A stretch of 64,000 nt of DNA from Haemophilus influenzae (GCF_900475755.1 NZ_LS483411.1:1612001-1676000), one strand, 5' to 3'; positions 29,339 to 39,746 are shown, counted from the first letter of the stretch. Made by a program: numbers and translations. The notes: generated by a model not told the origin, from the sequence alone.

Positions 29339-30558
29339 TAGTTAAATCTCCCTTGACGAATCGGCGCAACGGTAGTCGGCTGAGGCTGATAAGAATTTTG
29401 ACGTTCTGGCGCAGTAAAAGCAGGCGAAGAATTGACCGCACTTGGCGCACTTGTTACCGATTTTTTGCCCATAATTTGCTCTAGCGGTAACACAGTTAAA
29501 TTATTACCATTATTGCCATCAAGCATTACTTTTGGGGTATTTGCCATCACTTTTTCCATCGTCTGAATATATAAACGCTCACGCAGTAAATCTGGTGCAG
29601 CCTTAAATTCTGGCAACAAGCGTTGCAAACGTTCCACTTCACCTTTTGCATCTAACACGATACGATCTTTATAAGCTGTTGCTTCTTCAAGAATACGTTG
29701 CGCATCACCGCGTGCAATCGGTTCTTTCTCACGCGCATAGGCTTCCGCTTCACGAATAAAACGTTGTTCATCTTCCTGTGCTTTAATTGCATCATCAAAC
29801 GCATCCTTTACTTCTTCAGGTGGGCGCGCAGATTGGAAGTTCACATCAATAACCTCAAGTCCCATATCATAGGATTTGATAATTTCATTCAAAGCTTTCC
29901 AAGTATTTTCACGCACGACAGAGCGACCTGTGGTTAAAATATCATTCATAGACATATGCCCAACAACATAACGTAATGCACTATCTGTCGCTTGATTCAA
30001 ACTATCATCTGCATTTGTTACGCTAAAACGATATTTTGCAGGATCTTGCACGCGATATTGCACGGTCATTTCCACTTTTACCATATTTTCATCTTGAGTC
30101 AGCATTGCACCTTGTGTACGCAACTCTTTTACTTGCTCCACATTTACTGGCAATACTTTATCTACAAATGTTGGTTTCCAGTTCAAACCGGGTTGAACAA
30201 TAGAATGTAACTCGCCAAAACGAAGCACCACACCGCGTTCAGCCTCTTTAATAGTATAAAAACCGCTTACGCCCCAAATAATCGCACCAATCGCTACAGC
30301 AAGTGGAATAACTTTGCCAAAATTAAATGGAGTACTGTTTTGAGAACTACCATTGTTTTGACCGCTCTTTTTATTTCCACCGCCTAATTTTTTAAGCAGA
30401 TTATTAAAAATCTCCTCAATATCTGGCGGAGATTGCTCTTGATTTCCACGATTTTGGTTATTATTCCATCCATTATTGTTGGATGAATTTCCCGGCTGTT
30501 GGTCGTTGCTCTGCCCTGGTTTACTCCAAGGATCGCGATCTGAACCGTTCTGTGACAT
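29338..30558 (-). CDS. hflK: HflK, regulator of membrane protease FtsH
   Basis: Partner of HflC. The 406-residue protein has a Gly/Asn/Gln-rich N-terminus (residues 1 to about 65), one membrane span (VIPLAVAIGAIIWGVSGFY), an SPFH domain (EAERGVVLRFGEL) and a long helical part. Start at MSQNGSDRDPW because GGAG lies just before; the frame has an ATG four codons earlier that overlaps that site. First gene of a two-gene unit. Confidence 0.95.
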   Translation of the reverse strand: MSQNGSDRDPWSKPGQSNDQQPGNSSNNNGWNNNQNRGNQEQSPPDIEEIFNNLLKKLGGGNKKSGQNNGSSQNSTPFNFGKVIPLAVAIGAIIWGVSGFYTIKEAERGVVLRFGELHSIVQPGLNWKPTFVDKVLPVNVEQVKELRTQGAMLTQDENMVKVEMTVQYRVQDPAKYRFSVTNADDSLNQATDSALRYVVGHMSMNDILTTGRSVVRENTWKALNEIIKSYDMGLEVIDVNFQSARPPEEVKDAFDDAIKAQEDEQRFIREAEAYAREKEPIARGDAQRILEEATAYKDRIVLDAKGEVERLQRLLPEFKAAPDLLRERLYIQTMEKVMANTPKVMLDGNNGNNLTVLPLEQIMGKKSVTSAPSAVNSSPAFTAPERQNSYQPQPTTVAPIRQGRFN

Positions 30559-30644
30559 TTCATTCTCCATTTGTCAAAAAATTGTTAAGAGTTTAGCTAA
30601 ATAAATGGGGCACGTCTATGAAAATACAAGAATTTTTAGGCAAT

Positions 30645-30676
30645 AAAAAATCCTTGATTTTACACAAGGATTTTCT
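30645..30676 (-). terminator. Terminator of the phosphopantetheinyl transferase gene
   Basis: AAAATCCTTG pairs with CAAGGATTTT, followed on the minus strand by TTATTG. It lies right after the gene's stop and before hflK. Confidence 0.75.
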
Positions 30677-30679
30677 TGA

Positions 30680-31387
30680 TTAATTCACATCATAAAAAAC
30701 GCATTTTTGAAGTTCTTTTATCTGTAAACTTTCCCCACTCCATTCATAAAAGTGCGGTAATTTTTCTTGATGATTGACAAACGCAGCTAAATAAATAGAG
30801 AGTTCATCAGTAAACCACAACTGCCCCTGCGGACAATAATCCGAAAAAATTTTTTGTTGTTCAGGGAAATGACGAACATTGGATAATTTTACGATCCCAA
30901 ATCCTTGAGATTTCAATACAGCTTCTCGTAAACACCAACAACGATAAAAAGCGTTCAAAGAATCCTGCTGATGATGAAACCAATCAATTTCTTCTTTTGG
31001 TGCAATATGTTCCATCAACGCCGTAAAATTTCTTATTTTAGGAAATTCAATATCAATTCCCACCGCACTTTTTTCTTCATTTCTAATATCTAATATTACC
31101 GCCACCCAATCACCAGAATGACTAATATTAAAATCTATTCGCTCATCAAGAAAATAAGGTCTGCCACTTTCAGTACGATGAATTTGAGATAAAAGTGCGG
31201 TGGATTTTCTAGATATTTTTAAAAGTTGGAAAAGTAATAAGTGAGCAAGCCGACGGCACTGATGACGCTGAAAAACACGCGAGCTATCCGTTTCAGTTTG
31301 ATATAGATTTTCTGGAATCAGTTCATCGGGTAAGGATTCCAAAGAAAAAGGTTGATTTATATTGCCGTAGGCGATGTAGGTTGTCAT
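30680..31387 (-). CDS. Sfp/AcpT-type 4'-phosphopantetheinyl transferase
   Basis: Attaches the phosphopantetheine arm to carrier proteins. The 235-residue protein has the double-domain Sfp pattern: FNISHSGDWVAV, the magnesium-binding VGIDIEF near residue 120 and the WCLREAVLKSQGFG motif near 175. Its partner is uncertain; acpP lies 1.6 kb away and no AcpS-type gene is visible in the window, but one may be elsewhere. Start at MTTYIAYGNI is a choice: an earlier in-frame ATG lies inside the dcuB terminator and there is no clear ribosome site. Confidence 0.85.
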   Translation of the reverse strand: MTTYIAYGNINQPFSLESLPDELIPENLYQTETDSSRVFQRHQCRRLAHLLLFQLLKISRKSTALLSQIHRTESGRPYFLDERIDFNISHSGDWVAVILDIRNEEKSAVGIDIEFPKIRNFTALMEHIAPKEEIDWFHHQQDSLNAFYRCWCLREAVLKSQGFGIVKLSNVRHFPEQQKIFSDYCPQGQLWFTDELSIYLAAFVNHQEKLPHFYEWSGESLQIKELQKCVFYDVN

Positions 31388-31393
31388 AAAAAT

Positions 31394-31418
31394 AAAAGCA
31401 CCATTCAAAGGTGCTTTT
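31394..31418 (-). terminator. Terminator of dcuB
   Basis: AAAAGCACC pairs with GGTGCTTTT about 30 bases after the dcuB stop, followed on the minus strand by TATTTTTATG. The following gene begins almost immediately. Confidence 0.75.
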
Positions 31419-31447
31419 ATATTAAAAGGATTTAGTTTGTGTGTAAA

Positions 31448-32779
31448 TTAGCGAATCACTAATTCCGCTACAGAAACACCGACCAAGCAAGCAACAACAA
31501 CCCCAATTAAACCCGGCACCATAAAACTGTGGTTAAAATAATATTTACCAATTTTTGTTGTACCCGTTACGTCAAAGTTTACTGTTGCAATGTCTGATGG
31601 ATAATTTGGAATAAAGAAATAGGCATAAGTTGCAGGCATTAAACCAACCAAGATTGGTGCTGGAATACCTAAGCCAATACCCACAGGTAATAACATGACT
31701 GCAGTCGCAGCTTGGCTATTAATTACGACAGAAACTGCAAATAATGCCAATGCGAATGTCCAAGGATAAGTTTGCACCATATCAGTAATCGCAGCTTTAA
31801 ATTCTGGCATTGCATATTTGAAGTAAGTGTCGCTCATCCACGCAATACCATAAATTGCAATCGCTGCTACCATACCAGATTTAAATACCACGCCATTTGG
31901 CACAATTTGAGGATTTGTTTTCGTTGCGAGTAAAATCACACCACCAAAGCAAAGCATCATCATTTGAATGATAAGTGACATTGAAATTGCTTTTCCGCTA
32001 CCGATAGTGCGAATTTCAGGAATCATCGCAATCGCAACAATCACAACTAAAGCAAGTAAAAATAGGTAAACAGATTTTTTTGCCCCTTGCGGAAGGGTTT
32101 CATTCAATGTTGTGCTTGTGGTATTTAAAATACGTTCACGCCATACGGGATCTTGTAAACGACTTTGATATTCAGGATCTTGTTCCAACTCTTTGCCACG
32201 ACGCATACTGTATAAGGAAAGCGCAATCGTACCTGCTAAGGTTGCAGGAACAGTCACAGAAATAATGTCTAATAAACTAATGTTTTCAAATCCCGGCATT
32301 GCAGTAATTTTTCCCAAATAGAATACAACTGCAGCAGAAAGTGGGCTAGATGTGATGGCTAATTGAGATGCCACTGAAGATGCAGCCATTGGACGTTCTG
32401 GACGAATTTTATTTTTCAATGCAATGTCACCGATAATTGGCATAATTGTGTAAACAGAGTGACCAGTACCGAGCATAAAGGTTAATAAATAGACGACTAA
32501 TGGGCCAAGTAAAGTGACACGTTTTGGATTTTTACGGAGAATGCGTTCAGCAATTTGTAACATAAATTTCAAACCGCCAGCAGCTTCAAGCACCGATGCA
32601 CAAGTCACTACCGCAAGAATGATAAGCATAACATCAATCGGCGCTTTCCCTACTGGCATACGAAAAACAAAGACTTCAATTGCTAATCCAATACCAGAAA
32701 CCACACCTAAACCAATACCGCCGTAACGGCTACCGATATAGAGCATTAATAGTAAAAATAAAAATTCTAAGTAAAGCAT
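31448..32779 (-). CDS. dcuB: Anaerobic C4-dicarboxylate antiporter (Dcu family)
   Basis: Exchanges fumarate or other C4 acids for succinate at the inner membrane during anaerobic growth. The 443-residue protein has about 11 spans with the Dcu motifs PVGKAPIDVMLIILAVV, LGTGHSVYTIMPIIGDIAL and RPERPMAASSVASQLAI. DcuA and DcuB are hard to separate by motif; DcuB is chosen by overall resemblance. GAGG precedes the ATG used here; a GTG two codons earlier is possible. Confidence 0.88.
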   Translation of the reverse strand: MLYLEFLFLLLMLYIGSRYGGIGLGVVSGIGLAIEVFVFRMPVGKAPIDVMLIILAVVTCASVLEAAGGLKFMLQIAERILRKNPKRVTLLGPLVVYLLTFMLGTGHSVYTIMPIIGDIALKNKIRPERPMAASSVASQLAITSSPLSAAVVFYLGKITAMPGFENISLLDIISVTVPATLAGTIALSLYSMRRGKELEQDPEYQSRLQDPVWRERILNTTSTTLNETLPQGAKKSVYLFLLALVVIVAIAMIPEIRTIGSGKAISMSLIIQMMMLCFGGVILLATKTNPQIVPNGVVFKSGMVAAIAIYGIAWMSDTYFKYAMPEFKAAITDMVQTYPWTFALALFAVSVVINSQAATAVMLLPVGIGLGIPAPILVGLMPATYAYFFIPNYPSDIATVNFDVTGTTKIGKYYFNHSFMVPGLIGVVVACLVGVSVAELVIR

Positions 32780-32944
32780 AAACACCTCAAAAATGAAAAA
32801 CTATGCAAATAATACTTCTTTTTAGGCATATAACTAAATAATTTTTTAAAGTTTAAACCAAGATTTTAAGTAAAAGATAATTTAGATCAATTTTTTATAA
32901 AAGAGAAAAGTGCGGTAATTTTAAAGAGGATTTTTGGGAAAAAA

Positions 32945-32968
32945 TTAGGCGACTTAAAACGTCGCCCA
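32945..32968 (-). terminator. Terminator of acpP
   Basis: GGCGAC and GTCGCC enclose TTAAAAC, followed on the minus strand by TAATTTTTT, 9 bases beyond the acpP stop. Confidence 0.75.
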
Positions 32969-32976
32969 ACTTAAAA

Positions 32977-33207
32977 TTATTGATTGTTTTGCACGTAATC
33001 AATCGCAGATTGAACAGTGGTAATTTTTTCAGCTTCTTCATCTGGAATTTCGATATCGAATTCTTCTTCTAAAGCCATTACTAATTCAACTGTGTCTAAA
33101 GAGTCCGCACCTAAATCTTCAACGAAAGAAGCTTCAGATTTAACATCTTCTTCTTTAACACCTAATTGTTCAACGATGATTTTTTTCACGCGTTCTTCAA
33201 TACTCAT
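32977..33207 (-). CDS. acpP: Acyl carrier protein
   Basis: Carries growing acyl chains on a phosphopantetheine arm. The 76-residue acidic protein has the attachment serine in [15 protein letters not shown] (residue 37) and the typical [15 protein letters not shown] helix. It lies 257 bases after fabG with no gene between, so it probably also has its own promoter, as in other gammaproteobacteria. Confidence 0.98.
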   Translation of the reverse strand: MSIEERVKKIIVEQLGVKEEDVKSEASFVEDLGADSLDTVELVMALEEEFDIEIPDEEAEKITTVQSAIDYVQNNQ

Positions 33208-33464
33208 TTGTTTTTCCTATTTTGTTGGTTTTAACTCATAAAAGAGCGGTTAGTGTATGTATTTTTTATTAACTTGCAACTATTTTATGGTCTGGTCGCA
33301 CCACAAAATGGGCAATCTAAATACACACATTAAAAATAGTTACGTACCTTTGCATACGCTCAAGGCGTAACCAAGTTACATTGCACTTAGGATTCTAACA
33401 TTATCTAAAATCTTTGGCTATGATTTTGTTATTCAAAATCTATCAACATAATGCCAAAACGACA

Positions 33465-34193
33465 TTAACTTAAGTACAAGCCACCATTAACGTGTAATGT
33501 TGTTCCCGTAATGTAAGCTGCATCATCAGAAGCTAAGAAAGCAACCGCTTTAGCTATGTCTTTTGCTTCGCCTAAACGACCTGCGGGAACATTAGATAAA
33601 ATGCCTGCTTTTTGTTCATCAGTAAGCACTTCTGTCATATCCGTTGCAATAAAACCAGGTGCAACCACATTTACAGTAATACCGCGCGCAGCCACTTCTT
33701 TCGCTAAAGATTTAGAAAAACCAATCACACCCGCTTTTGCCGCACAATAGTTGGTTTGACCGGGGTTCCCCATTGAACCGACTACTGAACCAATATTGAT
33801 GATACGACCAAAACGTTTTTTCATCATCGAACGTAACATTGCTTTAGAAAGATGATACACCGAAGTTAAGTTAGTTTGCATAATATCAAACCACTCATCA
33901 TCTTTCATACGCATCAATAAATTATCGCGAGTAATACCTGCGTTATTCACGAGAATATCAATATCGCCAAAATCATTTTTAATTTGCTCAAGTAAAGTTT
34001 CAATAGATTCTTTATCGGTTACATTTAACACTAAACCTTTACCTTTATCCCCTAAATATGCAGAAATTGTTTCTGCACCTTTTTCAGAGGTTGCAGTACC
34101 GATAACAAACGCACCTTTTGAACTAAGTTCTTCTGCAATCGCACGACCGATACCACGAGTAGCTCCAGTGACTAAAGCAATTTTACCTTGCAT
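33465..34193 (-). CDS. fabG: 3-oxoacyl-ACP reductase
   Basis: NADPH-dependent reduction of 3-ketoacyl-ACP in fatty acid elongation. The 242-residue short-chain dehydrogenase has the cofactor loop GATRGIGRAIA, NNAGITRD, catalytic Ser in INIGSVVGS and Tyr-xxx-Lys in TNYCAAKAG. It follows fabD by 13 bases. Confidence 0.98.
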   Translation of the reverse strand: MQGKIALVTGATRGIGRAIAEELSSKGAFVIGTATSEKGAETISAYLGDKGKGLVLNVTDKESIETLLEQIKNDFGDIDILVNNAGITRDNLLMRMKDDEWFDIMQTNLTSVYHLSKAMLRSMMKKRFGRIINIGSVVGSMGNPGQTNYCAAKAGVIGFSKSLAKEVAARGITVNVVAPGFIATDMTEVLTDEQKAGILSNVPAGRLGEAKDIAKAVAFLASDDAAYITGTTLHVNGGLYLS

Positions 34194-34206
34194 TTTTTTC
34201 TCCTTT

Positions 34207-35145
34207 TTACGCTAAAAATTCTTCTACGGCATTGAATGATGCAACATCATTTACAGATATCGCTTGTAAATCACTCACAATGCGTTTGGTTAAACCATTT
34301 AATACTTTACTCGGTCCCACTTCAACAAGCACTTGAACGCCATCTTGTGCCATTTTTTCAACTGTTTCAGTCCAACGAACTGGGCTATATAACTGACGAA
34401 TAAGTGCGGTACGAATTTCTGTACCTGCAGTTTCTGCTTTCACATCAACGTTATTTAATACCGATGTTGTTGGTGTATTAATTTGAATATTCTCAAGTGT
34501 TATCGCTAATTGCTCCGCTGCTGGTTTCATCAAGGCACAGTGAGAAGGCACACTCACAGCTAATGGCAAGGCACGTTTTGCCCCAGCTTCTTTACATAAT
34601 ACAGCTGCACGTTCTACCGCCGCTTTCGCACCCGCAATAACGACTTGACCTGGAGAGTTGAAATTCACCGCTGATACAACTTCGCTTTCCTCTGCTTGTT
34701 TACAAGCATTAATAATCGCTTCATTATCCAAACCAATGATCGCATACATAGCACCAGTGCCTTCAGGCACAGCTTGTTGCATTAATTTTCCGCGCAATTC
34801 CACTAATTTAATCGCATCTTGGAAATCCAACACACCAGCACAAACTAGTGCGGAATATTCCCCCAAGCTATGCCCAGCCATCACTTCTGGTTTTAATTGA
34901 GGAAACTTCTCTTGCCATACGCGATAAATAGCGACTGAAGCTGCCAAAAGTGCGGGCTGAGTTTGCCAAGTTTTATTGAGTTCTTCAGCTGGGCCTTGTT
35001 GAACAAGATGCCATAAATCATAACCAAGCGCATCAGATGCTTGTTTAAATGTTTCAGTAATGATTGGATATTCGGTGGCAAGATCAGCAAGCATACCGAC
35101 AGTTTGGGAGCCTTGGCCTGGGAATACCATTGCGAATTTTTTCAT
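34207..35145 (-). CDS. fabD: Malonyl-CoA:ACP transacylase
   Basis: Loads malonyl groups onto ACP. The 312-residue protein begins FAMVFPGQGSQTVGM and has the catalytic serine in AGHSLGEYSAL near residue 92 and the histidine in SVPSHCALM near 201. It is separated from fabH by a 240-base gap containing repeats, longer than in the usual tight fab cluster. Confidence 0.97.
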   Translation of the reverse strand: MKKFAMVFPGQGSQTVGMLADLATEYPIITETFKQASDALGYDLWHLVQQGPAEELNKTWQTQPALLAASVAIYRVWQEKFPQLKPEVMAGHSLGEYSALVCAGVLDFQDAIKLVELRGKLMQQAVPEGTGAMYAIIGLDNEAIINACKQAEESEVVSAVNFNSPGQVVIAGAKAAVERAAVLCKEAGAKRALPLAVSVPSHCALMKPAAEQLAITLENIQINTPTTSVLNNVDVKAETAGTEIRTALIRQLYSPVRWTETVEKMAQDGVQVLVEVGPSKVLNGLTKRIVSDLQAISVNDVASFNAVEEFLA

Positions 35146-35194
35146 TATGTTTTGTCCTATTGTTTTTTAATTGAGAATTCTTCTTCGGTAATTA

Positions 35195-35272
35195 AAATCG
35201 GATTTCGCCGATGGCGACTTACTTTTTCTTTGCCTCGCCAAAGAAAAATTAAGCAAAAAGAAGGAAACCCAA
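35195..35272. repeat. Dispersed repeat fragment between fabH and fabD
   Basis: The stretch GCCGATGGCGACTTACTTTT, then CTTTGCCTCGCCAAAG and AGCAAAAAGAAGG resembles from memory a widespread proteobacterial intergenic repeat (GGCGACTTACTTTCTTTG...CAAAGAAAGTAAGC). It contains an inverted pair TTTTTCTTTG / CAAAGAAAAA. Confidence 0.5.
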
Positions 35273-35291
35273 TTTGTGCTTTATCCGATTT

Positions 35292-35355
35292 AAAGTGCGG
35301 TTAAAACTCAAAATATTTTTTATTCTTAAAATGAATTCAAAACTAACCGCACTTT
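35292..35355. terminator. Inverted pair of uptake signals between fabH and fabD
   Basis: AAAGTGCGGTTA and TAACCGCACTTT form a 12-bp stem with a 40-base AT-rich loop, inside the fab cluster. It may reduce transcription from fabH into fabD. Confidence 0.55.
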
Positions 35356-35385
35356 TTAAACCGCTTACATATTCTAACAAACTAA

Positions 35386-36336
35386 TTAGAAACGCACTAA
35401 TGCTGAACCCCAAGTCCAACCACCGCCAAAGGCTTCTAATAATAGTAACTGCCCACGTTGAATACGGCCATCTCGAACAGCCTCATCTAAGGCAACAGGC
35501 ACAGTAGCTGCACTGTTGTTAGCATATTTATCTAACGTAACCACCACTTGTGACATATCCATTTCTAACTTCTTAGCCGTTGCCGTGATAATACGTAAAT
35601 TTGCTTGGTGTGGCACAAGCCAGTCTAAATCTTTTTTATCTAAATTATTTGCTAAAAGAGTTTCTTCCACTACATTTGAAAGTTCACGAACTGCCAATTT
35701 GAACGTTTCGTTACCTTGCATCTCGATATATCCAGATTTTTCTACGCCACGTTCAGGCTGAGCTAAAACAAGGGCATTATGCTTATCTGCTGAAGCGTGT
35801 AAATGTGTAGAAATAATCCCTTCTTGTTCACTCGCTTCAAGAATGACCGCTCCCGCACCATCACCAAATAGCACAACGGTGCTGCGATCTGTTTCATCTA
35901 ATTTACGAGAATTGAGATCTGAGCCTATCACTAAGGCTTTTTTCACCTTGCCTGCACGAATAAATTGATCGGCTACGCTCAAGGCATAGACAAAACCAGT
36001 ACAAGCTGCGGCTAAATCAAAAGAAATCGCATCATCAATATTTAATAAACCTTGCACTTGGCAAGCAGCACTTGGATAAGCGTGTGAATGACTTGTTGTT
36101 GCAACAATAACCAGTTCAATATCTTGAGGATTAATCTGGGCAGCTTCGATCGCATTTTTTGCCGCTTCAAATCCCATTGTTGCAACAGTTTCATCTGCTG
36201 CTGCGATACGACGTTCACGGATACCAGAACGAGTGACAATCCATTCATCTGATGTATCAACCATTTTTTCTAAATCCGCATTTGTGCGAATATGGCTCGG
36301 CAAATAGCTACCGGTGGATAAAATTCTACTATTCAT
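35386..36336 (-). CDS. fabH: 3-oxoacyl-ACP synthase III
   Basis: Starts fatty acid synthesis by condensing acetyl-CoA with malonyl-ACP. The 316-residue thiolase-fold enzyme has the catalytic cysteine in [13 protein letters not shown], histidine in VPHQANLRI and asparagine in [14 protein letters not shown]. Start at [13 protein letters not shown] by family alignment; an ATG 6 codons earlier is also in frame. No plsX gene lies between rpmF and fabH here. Confidence 0.96.
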   Translation of the reverse strand: MNSRILSTGSYLPSHIRTNADLEKMVDTSDEWIVTRSGIRERRIAAADETVATMGFEAAKNAIEAAQINPQDIELVIVATTSHSHAYPSAACQVQGLLNIDDAISFDLAAACTGFVYALSVADQFIRAGKVKKALVIGSDLNSRKLDETDRSTVVLFGDGAGAVILEASEQEGIISTHLHASADKHNALVLAQPERGVEKSGYIEMQGNETFKLAVRELSNVVEETLLANNLDKKDLDWLVPHQANLRIITATAKKLEMDMSQVVVTLDKYANNSAATVPVALDEAVRDGRIQRGQLLLLEAFGGGWTWGSALVRF

Positions 36337-36521
36337 ACTCAATAAGATAAGCAATTAAAAAGGAAAAAAATCTATGGACTATCGCCAAGTAAGAGAAAAG
36401 ACGACACCGGATTATTTTCCGATGTTAAAGGAATGCAGATAGTAATACGGGGACCTACGTCCCCGCCCATCACATCTAACACTAAGGTTAGACGACCCAA
36501 GTGAACACCTATAAGTAAAAA

Positions 36522-36692
36522 TTACTTATTGATCACCTTACGACCACGATAGTAACCGTCTGCAGTTACGTGGTGACGTAAGTGAGTTTCACCACTTGCT
36601 TTATCTACTGATACAGCAGCAGTTGTTAAAGCATCGTGTGAACGACGCATATCACGACGTGAACGAGATTTTTTGTTTTGTTGAACAGCCAT
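36522..36692 (-). CDS. rpmF: Ribosomal protein L32
   Basis: A 56-residue component of the large ribosomal subunit. It starts [20 protein letters not shown] and ends [13 protein letters not shown], as in other gammaproteobacterial L32 proteins that lack the zinc cysteines. An AGGAG site precedes the ATG. It sits 22 bases after yceD, the standard arrangement. A perfect hairpin (CGGGGA / TCCCCG, 36448-36465) lies 56 bases downstream of its stop. Confidence 0.97.
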
Positions 36693-36714
36693 TGGCTATA
36701 CTCCTAAATTTAAT

Positions 36715-37239
36715 TTACTTTTGCTTTAAATTAGCTAATACAGCGAACGGGTTCGGTTTTTTTGCCAATTCTTCAGGCAATTCGCCAAAAACCTGTTCCT
36801 GCGCGGACACTTCACAGTGTTCAGATGAATGCATTGGGACAAGCGGTAGAGCTAAAATAAGTTCGTCTTCCACTGCACCAATTAAATCTATTTCGCCAAA
36901 CGCATTAAATTCGATTGGTTCATAAATTTCGGGCAAGTCATCAGCCTGATCCCAATTAGCCACTGGACTATAAGTAAACTCACATTCCAATGTTTGTTTG
37001 TAAGGCAAATTACACCGCTGACATTCAAGCTCGACATCAACCTGTACTTTACCTTTCATCACCACTAATTTTTGTGGATCAACATAAAACGATAATGTTA
37101 CCTGTGCATCGCTAAGCACATTTACTACTGATTCCGCCAAACGCTCAAGCTGATTTGCAGCATAATAGCCAACATAATCAAGCCGTCTTTGAGCATCTTT
37201 TACGGGATCAACAGTGAGGGGTAGTTTTACCTTTTGCAT
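36715..37239 (-). CDS. yceD: YceD family (DUF177) protein
   Basis: A 174-residue soluble protein of the DUF177 family, almost always next to rpmF and in some organisms tied to 23S rRNA processing; its exact role in this group is unclear. It has a C-x-x-C pair in [18 protein letters not shown] and the acidic middle [20 protein letters not shown]. First gene of the yceD-rpmF-fab cluster. Confidence 0.9.
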   Translation of the reverse strand: MQKVKLPLTVDPVKDAQRRLDYVGYYAANQLERLAESVVNVLSDAQVTLSFYVDPQKLVVMKGKVQVDVELECQRCNLPYKQTLECEFTYSPVANWDQADDLPEIYEPIEFNAFGEIDLIGAVEDELILALPLVPMHSSEHCEVSAQEQVFGELPEELAKKPNPFAVLANLKQK

Positions 37240-37394
37240 AGGGCGTGAATATTACCTGTTGTTGCGAAGATAGTCAAAGGGAAATCACATTTTTTATTGG
37301 ATAACTCAATAAAGGAAATTATCCAGTAACTAAAAAGGTTGGAACTATAACAAAAATTGCTATAATCACGCCTCTTTTTTAACAAGGAAAGATA

Positions 37395-38267
37395 ATGATG
37401 ACTTCAAATTCTTATTGGCAACGCCTAAAAGTTGCCTTTCAATATGTGATGCCACAAATTTATTTAACTCAAATTGCAGGCTGGTTTGCTAAACAAAAAT
37501 GGGGAAAAATAACACGTTTTGTAATTAAAGCCTTTGCAAAAAAATATAACATTGATATGAGCATTGCGCAAAAAGAACAATTTTCTGATTACGCAAGTTT
37601 TAATGAATTTTTTATTCGTCCGTTAAAAGAAAACGCACGCCCAATCAATCAAAATCCTACCGCACTTTGTTTACCCGCAGACGGTCGCATTAGCGAGTGC
37701 GGTCATATTGACGATACTCTTTTATTACAAGCTAAAGGGCATTTTTTCAGCCTAGAAGACTTACTGGCAGAAGATAAAGAATTAGTGGAAACCTTTAAAA
37801 ATGGGGAATTTGCCACTACTTATCTTTCTCCCCGTGATTATCATCGAGTGCATATGCCGTGCGATGGCACGCTACGCAAGATGGTTTATGTACCGGGCGA
37901 TTTGTTCTCTGTGAATCCATTTTTAGCCCAACATATACCCAATTTATTTGCGCGTAATGAACGTGTGATTTGTGTTTTTGATACTGAGTTTGGCACAATG
38001 GTACAAGTATTAGTTGGTGCAACAATTACCGCAAGTATTGGCACAACTTGGGCGGGCGTGATTAATCCACCGCGCCACAACGAAGTGAAAACTTGGACTT
38101 ATGAAGGCGAAAGTGCGGTCAAATTATTGAAAGGTCAAGAAATGGGTTGGTTCCAACTTGGTTCGACAGTAATTAATTTATTCCAAGCAAATCAAGTGCG
38201 TTTGGCCGATCACTTAAGCGTCAACGAACCTGTTCGCATGGGCGAAATCTTGGCATATAAAAAATAA
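37395..38267 (+). CDS. psd: Phosphatidylserine decarboxylase proenzyme
   Basis: Makes phosphatidylethanolamine at the inner membrane. The 290-residue proenzyme cleaves itself in LGST (residues in WFQLGSTVINLF), leaving a pyruvoyl group on the new alpha chain N-terminus. Other motifs are LPADGRIS, YLSPRDYHRVHMPCDG and VGATITASIGTTW. Two ATG codons occur in a row after AAGGA; either is possible. Confidence 0.97.
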   Translation: MMTSNSYWQRLKVAFQYVMPQIYLTQIAGWFAKQKWGKITRFVIKAFAKKYNIDMSIAQKEQFSDYASFNEFFIRPLKENARPINQNPTALCLPADGRISECGHIDDTLLLQAKGHFFSLEDLLAEDKELVETFKNGEFATTYLSPRDYHRVHMPCDGTLRKMVYVPGDLFSVNPFLAQHIPNLFARNERVICVFDTEFGTMVQVLVGATITASIGTTWAGVINPPRHNEVKTWTYEGESAVKLLKGQEMGWFQLGSTVINLFQANQVRLADHLSVNEPVRMGEILAYKK

Positions 38268-38268
38268 A

Positions 38269-38305
38269 CAGGATTTATTTCCATAAATGACGGAAACAAA
38301 TCCTG
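38269..38305. terminator. Hairpin between psd and gor
   Basis: CAGGATTTATTTCC pairs imperfectly with GGAAACAAATCCTG between two convergent genes. The forward T run is absent, so its strength is uncertain. Confidence 0.55.
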
Positions 38306-38375
38306 AAAGTAGATATTTTTTACTTATTTAAAGGCAGAATAACCTTACTGCCTTTTTCTTCTTTCATTTGAACAA

Positions 38376-39746
38376 TTAACGCATTGTTACAAATTCCTCT
38401 GAACCTGTTGGATGAATTGCCACCGTATTGTCAAAATCAGCTTTTGTTGCACCCATTTTGATTGCTACAGCAAATCCTTGGATCATTTCATCTACACCGA
38501 AACCAATACCATGTAAACCCACAACTTTTTCATCTTTACCCACACAAACTAATTTCATTTTGCACGGTTGGCGATGTTGAGTTACCGCAGTGTACATTGC
38601 TGTGAAAGAGGATTTATATATCTTAACATTTTCTGCGCCGTACTGCTCAATCGCTTGCGGTTCAGTTAAACCTACTGTGCCAATTGGTGGATGGCTGAAT
38701 ACAACGGTTGGAACTAAACTGTAATCTAAATATTCAGTCGATTTATTATTAAATAAACGCTCTGAAAGGCGACGACCTGCTGCAACTGCAACTGGTGTCA
38801 ATTCAATACCGTTTTCGATAATATCGCCTACCGCATAAATGCCTTTCACATTAGTATTTTGATATTTATCTACTTTGACATAGCCGCGTTCGTTCGTTTC
38901 TACGCCTGCATTTTCTAAGCCAATTTTATCTGTCGCTGGCACACGACCCGCAGCCCAAATAACGCAATCTACGGTAACATCAGATTGACCATCACATTTT
39001 ACTGTAAGTGAACCATCTGCATTTTTTACAATTTCAGATGGGGTAGAATTGGTATGTAATTGAATACCATCTTGCTCAAGCACTTCCACTAATGTTTCTA
39101 CGATTAATGGATCTTGATTACGCATTGGCGCATGGCGACGCACTAATAAATGTGTTTCCACGCCTAAGCTGTTTAATACGCCAGAAAGTTCAACAGCAAT
39201 ATAGCCTGCACCGATAACAGCAGCACGTTTTGGTAATTCGGTTAATGCAAAAAAACCATCTGAATCAATGCCATATTCTTGTCCTTTAATATTTGGACGA
39301 TATGGACGCCCACCAGTTGCGATTAAAATATGATCTGCGGTTACTTGTTCTGTTGTACCATCAGCAAGTGTTACTTCGACGGTATGCGCATCGACAAATT
39401 TTCCGAAACCATTAATTACATCAATATTATTTTTCGCTAATACATTATTATAAGATGTATGAATACGACCAATATAGGCTTGTCGGCTTTCAATTAGTTT
39501 TGAAAAATCAAATTTTTTCACTTCAACATCAAAACCATAATCTGGCGCATAATTGTTGATTGCTTCTGCAATATGTGCGCCATAAAACATCACTTTTTTA
39601 GGTACGCAACCGACATTTACACAAGTGCCGCCAAGATATTTTGCTTCAATGATTGCACATTTTTTTCCATAGCTTGCAGCACGATTTAGAGACGCAATAC
39701 CGCCACTGCCACCGCCAATAGCAATATAATCATAATGTTTAGCCAT
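38376..39746 (-). CDS. gor: Glutathione reductase
   Basis: Reduces oxidised glutathione with NADPH; H. influenzae imports glutathione rather than making it. The 456-residue flavoprotein has the FAD loop [11 protein letters not shown], redox cysteines in [18 protein letters not shown] site [13 protein letters not shown] followed by arginines (LVRRHAPMR) that favour NADPH, and the C-terminal catalytic His-Glu in [13 protein letters not shown]. An AGGAG site precedes the ATG. Confidence 0.97.
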   Translation of the reverse strand: MAKHYDYIAIGGGSGGIASLNRAASYGKKCAIIEAKYLGGTCVNVGCVPKKVMFYGAHIAEAINNYAPDYGFDVEVKKFDFSKLIESRQAYIGRIHTSYNNVLAKNNIDVINGFGKFVDAHTVEVTLADGTTEQVTADHILIATGGRPYRPNIKGQEYGIDSDGFFALTELPKRAAVIGAGYIAVELSGVLNSLGVETHLLVRRHAPMRNQDPLIVETLVEVLEQDGIQLHTNSTPSEIVKNADGSLTVKCDGQSDVTVDCVIWAAGRVPATDKIGLENAGVETNERGYVKVDKYQNTNVKGIYAVGDIIENGIELTPVAVAAGRRLSERLFNNKSTEYLDYSLVPTVVFSHPPIGTVGLTEPQAIEQYGAENVKIYKSSFTAMYTAVTQHRQPCKMKLVCVGKDEKVVGLHGIGFGVDEMIQGFAVAIKMGATKADFDNTVAIHPTGSEEFVTMR

